This document shows, piece by piece, positions 7,537 to 13,975 of a stretch of 26,011 nucleotides of DNA. A model generated the notes under the pieces. That model ran no database searches and was not told where the DNA came from. It saw only the letters and a list, made by a program, of their open reading frames with translations. Position 1 is the stretch's first letter; every line of letters starts with the position of its first letter. The position numbers and the translations under genes are program-made. The stretch is from assembly GCA_045597345.1 (NCBI GenBank), contig JAZLJW010000173.1:1-26011 (forward strand), written 5' to 3'. Source of the stretch: Treponema_I sp045597345 (GTDB lineage Bacteria; Spirochaetota; Spirochaetia; Treponematales; Treponemataceae).

Positions 7537-7545
7537 CTCTATAAT
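7517..7545 (+). promoter_or_regulatory. Promoter of the MocR-type gene
   Basis: TTTACA (7517-7522), a 17-bp spacer and TATAAT (7540-7545) form a near-consensus sigma-70 promoter. The -35 overlaps the right-hand target duplication of the mobile element and the spacer contains the TTCAGAGGTGCC arm. Transcription would start at about 7552, on the GTG start codon itself. Confidence 0.7.
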
Positions 7546-7551
7546 TATTGA

Positions 7552-9270
7552 GTGATTACCTGCGATTTTGAGAACCGGGGAAAGGCCGGTTTATGTGAAT
7601 ATTTAACCCGATGTATTGAACAGCAGATAGAAAGTGGTGTGCTGAAAGGCGATGAAAAACTGCCCAGTAAACGGGAACTGGCTATGCATCTGGGAGTCAG
7701 TGTCATTACGGTACAGAATGCTTATGCGGACTTGATTTCACGCGGGTATGTCTACTCTTTGGAGAAAAAAGGATTTTTTGTGACACCGATGGTCCGTGGC
7801 GGTGTGGTACCATCCATAACAGAAGAAAGCAGGGAGGCTTCGACAGGCTCAGCCATTCTGACGGCCGGTTCCATAATTCGGAGTGAAGTTTCCAGCGGCA
7901 TTGTCGAAGGGGCCGACACTATTGATCTTAGAACCAACAGCATCAGTTATGAAAAGTTTCCCTTCAGCGTATGGAGCCGTGTTACCCGGCAGGTTCTGCA
8001 GGAACCCCACGAAGACTTACTGCGCCGTCAGCCACTGGAAGGTACCATGGCCTTACGGACAGCTATTGCCCGCTATCTTAAGAGTTTCCGCAACATGCAG
8101 GTAAACCCGGAGCAGATTATCGTTGCTGCAGGGGCTGAAGTTCTCTACAGTTTTCTGGTGCAGCTGTTTCCGGCAGACACTGTTTTTGGAGTTGAAAACC
8201 CGGGCTACCCCAATACCCGGCGGGTACTGCAGTCCTGCGGTGGAACGGTGGTGCCACTGCCACTGGATAACGAAGGGCTGATTGTCGCGGGGCTGGATGA
8301 AAAGCTGTATGCGGATGCGGCTATTTCAGAAAGTAGCCAAAGGGCAGCTACTGTTGTTCACGTTACTCCGAACCATCACTTTCCCACCGGTGTTGTCATG
8401 AGCGTTCAGCGGCGGCTGCAGCTGTTGCAGTGGGCCATGGACGCTGAAGATGCAGAGTCTACGGCTGGGCCTGTGAGCAGTAGGCTGCCAGCAGCAATGG
8501 CAAAAGAGCAGCAGGTACTGGCAGTGCCAGGGCGGCGCTTTATTATAGAAGATGACTACGACAGCGAATTCCGGTTCCGGGGGAAACCGCTTGCACCGTT
8601 GTATGCCATGGCAGCCGCCTATAGCGGTTCAAATGAAAGTTACGGGCCGCAGGTTATCTATCTGAACACTTTTTCAAAAACCCTGGCACCGGGATTCCGT
8701 ATCAGTTACATGGTATTGCCGCCGGCCCTGCTGCAGCAGTTCAAAGCCCGATTAGGTTTCTACAGCTGTACGGTGTCGGCACTGGAACAGCATACGCTGG
8801 CCCGGTTCATGGATCAGGGACACTATGCCCGCCATATCATGCGCATGAAAAACTGGTATCGTTCCCTGCGTGACCAGCTGATAACCGCCATTGAGTCTTC
8901 TGCGCTGCGGGAGCGTTGCACTATTCAGGAAGAAGATGCCGGCCTTCATTTTCTGCTGACGGTTACGTCGATGGCGGATGCCAACATGGCAAGCACTCCA
9001 CAGGAACTACAGCAACGGCTGAAAGATGCAGGTCTTACCTTGTCGCTCCTGAGTGAATATTATGCCCGGCCGATTGCAGCTGCATTTTCCAAGTCGGTTC
9101 CGTCGTCTGCAGAGGACAGCGGTGGCGTTATCCGAGAACCGATGACATCTCCCGCGGGCGCATACTCTGAATCTGGGACCAGTACTTCTGCAGTCTTCAT
9201 CGTTAATTACTCAGGACTTACATCAGCTACCATCCGCCGCGTTGTTGAAATCCTTAGCCACGTTCTCTGA
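7552..9270 (+). CDS. MocR/PdxR-family transcriptional regulator (GntR HTH plus aminotransferase-like domain)
   Basis: A 572-residue regulator, longer than the usual 450-500. Residues 1-80 are a GntR winged helix (KLPSKRELAMHLGVSVITVQNAYADLISRGYV). From about 120 a fold-type I aminotransferase domain follows with VAAGAEVLYSFLVQLF, VTPNHHFPTGVVMS, IIEDDYDSEFRF and the PLP lysine K376 in NTFSKTLAPGFR. Such proteins use PLP as effector rather than catalysing transamination. Extra low-complexity stretches occur in the interdomain linker, before IIEDDYDSEF, and near the C-terminus. Part of the linker is encoded by a dispersed repeat motif. The GTG start has no Shine-Dalgarno and sits where transcription should begin. 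Its target is unknown; the divergent neighbour is icd, with the mobile element between. Confidence 0.9.
   Translation: MITCDFENRGKAGLCEYLTRCIEQQIESGVLKGDEKLPSKRELAMHLGVSVITVQNAYADLISRGYVYSLEKKGFFVTPMVRGGVVPSITEESREASTGSAILTAGSIIRSEVSSGIVEGADTIDLRTNSISYEKFPFSVWSRVTRQVLQEPHEDLLRRQPLEGTMALRTAIARYLKSFRNMQVNPEQIIVAAGAEVLYSFLVQLFPADTVFGVENPGYPNTRRVLQSCGGTVVPLPLDNEGLIVAGLDEKLYADAAISESSQRAATVVHVTPNHHFPTGVVMSVQRRLQLLQWAMDAEDAESTAGPVSSRLPAAMAKEQQVLAVPGRRFIIEDDYDSEFRFRGKPLAPLYAMAAAYSGSNESYGPQVIYLNTFSKTLAPGFRISYMVLPPALLQQFKARLGFYSCTVSALEQHTLARFMDQGHYARHIMRMKNWYRSLRDQLITAIESSALRERCTIQEEDAGLHFLLTVTSMADANMASTPQELQQRLKDAGLTLSLLSEYYARPIAAAFSKSVPSSAEDSGGVIREPMTSPAGAYSESGTSTSAVFIVNYSGLTSATIRRVVEILSHVL
7838..7909. 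repeat. Dispersed repeat motif within the MocR coding sequence
   Basis: GGCTTCGACAGGCTCAGCC (7837-7855) matches the short palindromic repeat found between genes in this window (compare 1710-1724). CTTCGACA at 7838-7845 is complementary to TGTCGAAG at 7902-7909. The motif is translated in frame as part of the interdomain linker (residues about 96-102). Confidence 0.5.
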
Positions 9271-9283
9271 GATTTTCAGCAGA

Positions 9284-9483
9284 TTACATATAAAACCTCG
9301 CCATCCCTGCAGATTTCGTCCTCTTATATGTAATTCTGCTGGCCTCATCACCGTTTTCAGCCATATGGTTACATATACATCACCTAATCTCAGCCCCCTT
9401 ATATGTAACCGCTCCTCCATTTCCAGCAAAAATTACATATAAGTCAGCCCTAACATCAGTATTTACAGCACTTTTATATGTAA
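9284..9483. repeat. Hairpin array 1: six alternating TTACATATAA / TTATATGTAA sites
   Basis: Sites lie at 9284-9293, 9324-9333, 9369-9378 (last base changed), 9399-9408, 9433-9442 and 9474-9483. They alternate in orientation, so neighbours 1-2, 3-4 and 5-6 can pair as 10-bp stems with loops of 30, 20 and 31. The distances between sites are 30, 35, 20, 24 and 31 bases. This fills most of the 290-base gap between the MocR gene and the DUF5714 gene. A homologous array with nearly the same spacings is at 11100-11350. Confidence 0.85.
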
Positions 9484-9528
9484 TCTGACAAAAATCTCAG
9501 CTGGCCTAACAGACAGCCACTCAAAGTA

Positions 9529-9537
9529 TGCTATAGT
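9529..9537 (+). promoter_or_regulatory. Putative extended -10 of the DUF5714 gene
   Basis: TGC-TATAGT (hexamer 9532-9537) precedes the ATG at 9561 by 23 bases. No good -35 is seen. The aldo/keto reductase gene has a similar TGC-TATCCT after the second array. Confidence 0.4.
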
Positions 9538-9560
9538 GTTACCGCGTTAAAGGAAAAATT

Positions 9561-10115
9561 ATGGAACACATTGCACAGCAGATTATTGAAGAATGCAAAA
9601 AATACACGGGAATAAATCCCATGGAAATTTTTAATGAAGTTGCAGAAAAAGATATTGTCCGGATGCACGGGCCAGAGCATCACGTGCTGGATGGGGCATG
9701 TCTTCTGGTAGCGTATAAAAATGCCGGTGGCGACATTAATCTTGATGAAAGCTTGAACTGGCTGGTAACACAAGGACTTAAAATGCCTGGGGCTCAGTGT
9801 GCGTACTGGGGTGTCTGCGGTGCAACCACATCCATAGGAGCAGCTCTGTCGGTAATCGATAAGACAGGCCCGCTAGCAACAGACGGCTCATGGGGACGAA
9901 AGATGCTCGTTATTTCAAAAGCGATTCAGCGGATAGGAGAGATCAACGGCCCCCGATGCTGCAAGCGCGATGCCTATATCTCCTTTGAAGCGGCCATTGC
10001 GTTTATCAACGAACACTGCGGCGTAACACTGGAATCCGGCGAAATCATCTGCAGTTTTTCTGAAAAAAACCAACAGTGTATCGGAAGCAGATGTCCCTAC
10101 AACAAAAGCTGCTGA
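9561..10115 (+). CDS. DUF5714 domain protein
   Basis: A 184-residue soluble protein of unknown function. I recognise the DUF5714 pattern: RMHGPEHHVLDGACLLVAYKN, the GAQCAYWGVCGATTSIGAALS core, GPRCCKRDAYIS, and a cysteine-rich end (CSFSEKNQQCIGSRCPYNKSC). The many conserved cysteines and histidines suggest a metal or Fe-S site; that is inference. The ATG at 9561 has AAAGGA at a good distance. It is the first gene after array 1, with a PD-(D/E)XK-like gene 131 bases downstream, and the pair sits between the two hairpin arrays. Family assignment is from memory and not checked. Confidence 0.72.
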   Translation: MEHIAQQIIEECKKYTGINPMEIFNEVAEKDIVRMHGPEHHVLDGACLLVAYKNAGGDINLDESLNWLVTQGLKMPGAQCAYWGVCGATTSIGAALSVIDKTGPLATDGSWGRKMLVISKAIQRIGEINGPRCCKRDAYISFEAAIAFINEHCGVTLESGEIICSFSEKNQQCIGSRCPYNKSC

Positions 10116-10137
10116 AAAGAAATCTGTGAGTTTCAAC

Positions 10138-10159
10138 GGGGGAACCGATGCCGTCCCCC
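10138..10159. other. G/C hairpin after the DUF5714 gene
   Basis: GGGGGA (10138-10143) pairs with TCCCCC (10154-10159). It is followed on the plus strand by A residues, not T, so it is not a standard intrinsic terminator for the upstream gene. Confidence 0.4.
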
Positions 10160-10186
10160 CAAAAAAAGACATCAGCATTCATAGCC

Positions 10187-10208
10187 TTTTTATATAATCT
10201 GACAAAAA
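10187..10208. repeat. Degenerate single copy of the array end motif
   Basis: CTTTTTATATAATCTGACAA here matches CTTTTATATGTAATCTGACA at the end of array 1 (9471-9490) with small changes. It precedes the nuclease-like gene, so all three plus-strand genes between 9561 and 12622 have this motif upstream. Confidence 0.55.
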
Positions 10209-10246
10209 TATGAATTTATTTTTCAAAAAGTGGCACAAAATATATC

Positions 10247-11086
10247 TTGAGTGCATATATACAATGTATGCAAATAATAAATGAAATTAATTCACTGCTC
10301 CAAAGTATTCTTCGTATTAAAAAAAATGCTGAGCTGGACATTCGGTGTTCAACAGCAGGTGATAAGCATCTGCGTGTCATAAAAAATCACGGGATCTGGC
10401 AATATTACGTAATTGAGAGAAAAGGCGATTCAAATGGAACGTATCTGCCGGTAAAGCAGCAAGAAACAGCAAAACAGATAGCGCAGCGGGATTATGCTGA
10501 ACAGGTTCTTCGTGTTGCTTCTTTGTGGGAAAAAAAACTGCATTCTGCCAAAGAACAGCTGGAATCCATTCCGGAACATGCTGTCCAGACACTAACTCAT
10601 CCGGCAAACCTGCACCCCGGACGACAAGCCCTGATAACGCCATACGGACAGAGCAATGCAGAATATGCGGCTGCATGGGAGAAAAAGCCCTATCGTACTA
10701 AGGGAATCGGGCCGAACTGGCCCGTGATACTCACCAATAAAGGTGAGCGGGTACGTTCTAAATCTGAAAAGATTATTGCAGACCGACTGGCATCACTTCA
10801 TATTCCTTACCGGTATGAAGCCTCTTTGACTTTACAGAGCGGAATCCGCATGCATCCGGATTTTACGATTCTTGATGTGGCAAACCGGCGTGAAGTGTAT
10901 CTGGAACACTTGGGCATGCTGACGAAATCATCGTATGCAGCCGAAAATGTTGACCGCGTGAACCGTTATGCTGAGTCAGGATTCAAGCAGGGAATTGATA
11001 TTTTTTACACCTTTGAATGCGATAACCACCCGCTCACCACGGCCCAGATAGACTCAATTGTCATGCGGTTTATACCGCGCAACTGA
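10247..11086 (+). CDS. Hypothetical protein with PD-(D/E)XK nuclease-like C-terminus
   Basis: 279 residues from a TTG at 10247, or 272 from the ATG at 10268; neither has a clear Shine-Dalgarno. The N-terminal half is helical and charged. The C-terminal half looks like a restriction-endonuclease fold: VRSKSEKIIADRL with E174, YRYEASLTLQSGIRMHPDFTI with D205, then REVYLEHLGML with E220. It ends with an IDIFYTFE strand before PLTTAQIDSIV. The E...PD...ExH arrangement is that of PD-(D/E)XK proteins, though the usual lysine is replaced by histidine. No helicase or methylase is beside it, so a role in restriction is not indicated. Standalone proteins of this layout are common as hypotheticals. It follows the DUF5714 gene and precedes array 2. 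Confidence 0.62.
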   Translation: MSAYIQCMQIINEINSLLQSILRIKKNAELDIRCSTAGDKHLRVIKNHGIWQYYVIERKGDSNGTYLPVKQQETAKQIAQRDYAEQVLRVASLWEKKLHSAKEQLESIPEHAVQTLTHPANLHPGRQALITPYGQSNAEYAAAWEKKPYRTKGIGPNWPVILTNKGERVRSKSEKIIADRLASLHIPYRYEASLTLQSGIRMHPDFTILDVANRREVYLEHLGMLTKSSYAAENVDRVNRYAESGFKQGIDIFYTFECDNHPLTTAQIDSIVMRFIPRN

Positions 11087-11099
11087 AATTTCTGCCGGA

Positions 11100-11350
11100 T
11101 TACATATAAACTCCCCGTCAGCCCAGTTGATTGCGTTGTCTTATATGTAATTCATCCAACGAAATCGCTCGTTTTCCCCTTACGACTACATATAAGTTAT
11201 CGAACTGGCGGCCGCTTATATGTAAACCCAACCCCATTTCCAGCAAAAATTACATATAAGCCGCACCAAACATCAGGGTTCACAGCACTTTTATATGTAA
11301 TTCACGAAAAATCTCACCAGCTCCACATATAACAGCATTTTTATATGTTA
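11100..11350. repeat. Hairpin array 2: eight alternating TTACATATAA / TTATATGTAA sites
   Basis: Sites lie at 11100-11109, 11141-11150, 11186-11195 (first base changed), 11216-11225, 11250-11259, 11291-11300, 11323-11332 and 11341-11350 (the last two imperfect). The first five gaps are 31, 35, 20, 24 and 31 bases, against 30, 35, 20, 24 and 31 in array 1. The part CCATTTCCAGCAAAAA before site 5 and CAGCACTT before site 6 is identical in both arrays, while spacers 1-3 are largely different in sequence. The array fills the 354-base gap before the aldo/keto reductase gene. Confidence 0.87.
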
Positions 11351-11363
11351 CCTGAAGAAAATG

Positions 11364-11372
11364 TGCTATCCT
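11364..11372 (+). promoter_or_regulatory. Putative extended -10 of the aldo/keto reductase gene
   Basis: TGC-TATCCT (hexamer 11367-11372) lies 17 bases after the last array site, which therefore overlaps the -35 position. This would suit a regulator binding the array, but no binding protein is known. Confidence 0.35.
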
Positions 11373-11440
11373 AGCAGGGAGTTGCCGTCATTCCACTCAC
11401 CATGCAGTACCTCAGGCAGCGGACATAGAGAGGAGAAAAT

Positions 11441-12622
11441 ATGCTTTACAGAAAAGACCGTAAGGGAAACGACATTTCACAGCTGGGATACGGCTGCATG
11501 CGTTTTTCAAAGAAGGGCGGATCCATTGATCTGGACAAAACCGAAAAGGAACTGATGCGGGCTGTAGAAGCCGGGGTGAACTACATTGATACTGCATACA
11601 TTTATCCAGGAAGCGAAGAAGCTGTCGGCAAAATCGTGGCTAAAAACGGCATCCGCGACAAAGTACACATTGCTACCAAACTGCCCCAGTACCTGATGCG
11701 CTCTCCTGAAGCCATCGAAAAGACCTTTAACGAAGAACTGAAGCGCCTGCAGACCACCTACATTGACTACTACCTGATGCATATGTTCACCGATTTTCAC
11801 GAATGGGAAAACCTGCAGAAACTGGGCATTGAAGACTGGATTGCCCGCCACAAGGCCGATGGTAGCATCAAAAATATCGGGTTCTCATATCACGGCGACA
11901 CCGATATGTTCCTGAAGATTCTCAATGCCTATGACTGGGATTTCTGTCAGATTCAGTATAACTACCTGGATGAACACAGCCAGGCAGGACGGAAAGGTCT
12001 GGAAGCTGCCTACGCAAAAGGCATTCCGGTAGTGATTATGGAACCGCTCCGTGGCGGCAAACTGGTAAACATGCTGCCAAAAGAGGCCCAGCAGTGCATC
12101 AAGAACAGCGACCGCCACTACACCGCAGCAGAATGGAGTCTCCGCTGGCTGTGGAACCAGCCGGGCGTTACCTGTGTCCTTTCGGGCATGAACTCCATGG
12201 ACCAGGTAGAAGAAAACCTGCGTATTGCCAGCGATGCAACAGCCGGTTCCTTTACTGACGCCGATCTGGCCGTTATCGACAATATCCGGAATGCCATTAA
12301 ATCACATGAAAAAGTTGGCTGCACCGGCTGCCGGTACTGCATGCCCTGCCCGAAAGGCGTTGATATTCCCGGCATTTTCTACCACTACAACATCAGCGGC
12401 GTTGAGTCAAAAAGTTCTGCCCGGAACGGCTACTTTATGGCTGCCGGTCTGAAACTTGATCCGGGAGTTGCCACAAAATGCATTAAGTGCGGTAAATGCG
12501 AGCAGCACTGTCCGCAGCACCTGCCAATCCGAGAAAAACTGGTAGAAGCCGACAAAGTATTACGCCCCTGGCCATATAAGGCAGCAGGCGCTATCGCCCG
12601 CAAGATTATGCTGAAAAAATAA
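11441..12622 (+). CDS. Aldo/keto reductase with C-terminal [4Fe-4S] ferredoxin domain
   Basis: A 393-residue cytoplasmic oxidoreductase. The aldo/keto reductase barrel (about 1-285) keeps the catalytic tetrad: D50 and Y55 in NYIDTAYIYPGSEE, K80 in IATKLP and H114 in YYLMHMF. The tail holds two cysteine groups, C294/C297/C300/C303 (CTGCRYCMPCPKG) and C347/C350/C353/C357 (CIKCGKCEQHCPQHLP), enough for one or two [4Fe-4S] clusters. Such fused enzymes are common in anaerobes and presumably link a carbonyl reduction to ferredoxin-type electron transfer; the substrate is unknown. The ATG has AGAGGAG at good spacing. It stands alone, preceded by hairpin array 2 and convergent with the Sel1-like gene. 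Confidence 0.93.
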   Translation: MLYRKDRKGNDISQLGYGCMRFSKKGGSIDLDKTEKELMRAVEAGVNYIDTAYIYPGSEEAVGKIVAKNGIRDKVHIATKLPQYLMRSPEAIEKTFNEELKRLQTTYIDYYLMHMFTDFHEWENLQKLGIEDWIARHKADGSIKNIGFSYHGDTDMFLKILNAYDWDFCQIQYNYLDEHSQAGRKGLEAAYAKGIPVVIMEPLRGGKLVNMLPKEAQQCIKNSDRHYTAAEWSLRWLWNQPGVTCVLSGMNSMDQVEENLRIASDATAGSFTDADLAVIDNIRNAIKSHEKVGCTGCRYCMPCPKGVDIPGIFYHYNISGVESKSSARNGYFMAAGLKLDPGVATKCIKCGKCEQHCPQHLPIREKLVEADKVLRPWPYKAAGAIARKIMLKK

Positions 12623-12645
12623 AGGCTGGTCCTGTAAACTTCATA

Positions 12646-12696
12646 TAGCTGGCCAGATTCCAGCTATTCAGACGAGCTGGCGCCACGAATGGCGCC
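12646..12696. terminator. Two adjacent hairpins between convergent genes
   Basis: TAGCTGG (12646-12652) pairs with CCAGCTA (12660-12666). GGCGCCA (12679-12685) pairs with TGGCGCC (12690-12696) around a CGAA loop. They lie between the aldo/keto reductase stop and the convergent gene end at 12714. No T tract follows on either strand, so termination is plausible but not of the standard type. Confidence 0.4.
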
Positions 12697-12713
12697 GGCT
12701 GACCAACCGCGCC

Positions 12714-13313
12714 TTACCAGGCATCCACTTCCCAAAAACATCTTCCTTCAGAAAGCATATTTATTTTACGTTCCGCAGTGTAATCCTGTTCAGTACCATA
12801 CCCATCGCTGTAACACGTTCTTAATGCTCGTAATCCCCGCGGCACCCCGCAGGCAGCCAGTTTCTTTGCGTAATGGAACTGTTTTTTTTCATTGCGTTCC
12901 ATCTTATGGTAATAGTTCATCAGCTTCAGATATGCACTGCTGGTATTCTGAGCTTCCCACTGTTCAAGGCACCAGTTCCAGTCAATGTCATACGATGCAC
13001 GCTGGCTTTCCAATACCTGATACAGAGTCCTTCTCAGTTCTTTTTCCTTTTCAATATCCTCCATTGCATCGGCTGCATCTTCATCAAAAACAATCTTTCC
13101 CGATATGGTAATGCGAAAATGAGTTTTTTCCATATTCTTGCAGAAGCTAAAAATGTCAACAGGAGGCAAAAGAATACCCGTTTCCTCTTTCAGTTCGCTT
13201 CTGAAATCCTCAATCCAATCAACAACCGTACTCCAATACCCCAGGGGAATTCCCCGTCCTGATTCAATGCAGATAATTACAGTATCGTACGGGTCTACTT
13301 TCTTAGAATTCAA
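12714..13313 (-). CDS. Sel1-like/TPR protein, second of two tandem paralogs
   Basis: 199 residues from a TTG at 13311-13313, chosen because GGGAG lies about 8 bases upstream and the start overlaps the preceding stop (13303), implying coupling. The N-terminal half (YDTVIICIESGRGIPLGYW, FRITISGKIVFDED) has no family I recognise. The C-terminal half (QNTSSAYLKLMNYYHKMERN, KKQFHYAKKLAACGVPRGL, CYSDGYGTEQDYTAERK) looks like helical Sel1-type repeats used for protein contacts. It is clearly homologous along its length to the gene just upstream, whose intact frame would also read FHYAKKLA and GFGTEQD. It follows the AAA+ ATPase in a coupled operon and may be an adaptor or substrate of that ATPase. 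Function unknown. Confidence 0.68.
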   Translation of the reverse strand: MNSKKVDPYDTVIICIESGRGIPLGYWSTVVDWIEDFRSELKEETGILLPPVDIFSFCKNMEKTHFRITISGKIVFDEDAADAMEDIEKEKELRRTLYQVLESQRASYDIDWNWCLEQWEAQNTSSAYLKLMNYYHKMERNEKKQFHYAKKLAACGVPRGLRALRTCYSDGYGTEQDYTAERKINMLSEGRCFWEVDAW

Positions 13314-13975
13314 TCCACTCTCTCCCCATGGTACTTTCCCACTTGCTCTCAAATACAAGGGATCCTCTTTCCTGCAAAACCGGCTTCAGTACTTTAAAAT
13401 ATGCCAGATCATCCTGCTCCGTACCAAACCCTTCCTCATAAAATTTGGAAAAATCCAGAACATCACATCGTATTCCAAACATGGCCAGTTTTTTTTGCAT
13501 AGTGAAACGCCTTTTTCCGGTCTGGCACAGCGTGTTTATAAAACCAGATCAGCTTTCTGTATGCACTTCGCGTATTACACTTTTCCAGTTTCTCAAGGGC
13601 GCTGTCCCAATCAGCTCCGGCAAACCGGAGGGCAGCCTCCTGAATAATGCGGGTAACCAGATCTTCCAGAAACCGGTCAGAAGTGAAATACCCTATTTCA
13701 TCCGCATTCCCAACCTGGCAGACAGGTTCCCCCAGAACAGTAAGGGTACACCCGGAATCCGGCTGGTCTGATATGGTGACCACCAGTTCCGGAATAATGA
13801 TATTCTGCTCCCTGGCCCGCTCCATAACTTTTTGCTCAAAATCCTCACTGCCGGTCAGATACATCCATGCCCCGGAAATGGATTCAGAAAAAGTTACCAG
13901 CAGCGCATCATAGGAAAACAGTTCCGGAAATGCAGTGCTGGGTTTTGATTCAAGGTATTCCAGGTCATCAATCAC
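13303..13975 (-). pseudogene. Sel1-like/TPR protein, first paralog, frameshifted at an A8 tract
   Basis: The frame opens with GTG at 13973-13975, which shares GTGA with the stop of the AAA+ gene, so translation is coupled. As sequenced it ends at 13463 after 170 residues. At 13489-13496 there are eight T (eight A on the coding strand). Reading seven A instead continues as AKKLAMFGIRCDVLDFSKF YEEGFGTEQDD to the stop at 13303, giving about 223 residues collinear with the paralog downstream (FHYAKKLAACGV...GYGTEQDY). The break could be a real mutation, a slippage switch, transcriptional slippage restoring the frame, or a sequencing error. An ATG at 13498-13500 could also start the second part alone. 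Confidence 0.7.

Noticed and set aside
10138..10159. Intrinsic terminator after the DUF5714 gene
   Set aside because: The hairpin is followed by A residues on the coding strand, not T.
10247..11086. Restriction-modification system from the nuclease-like protein
   Set aside because: No methyltransferase, specificity subunit or helicase is adjacent; the fold match alone does not support restriction.
9284..11350. Arrays as CRISPR repeats
   Set aside because: The repeat is only 10 bp, alternates in orientation and has gaps of 8 to 35 bases; no cas genes are present.
9271..11440. Arrays as integron attC sites around gene cassettes
   Set aside because: No RYYYAAC/GTTRRRY core sites and no integron integrase were found; the arrays are multi-hairpin with fixed spacing, unlike single attC sites.
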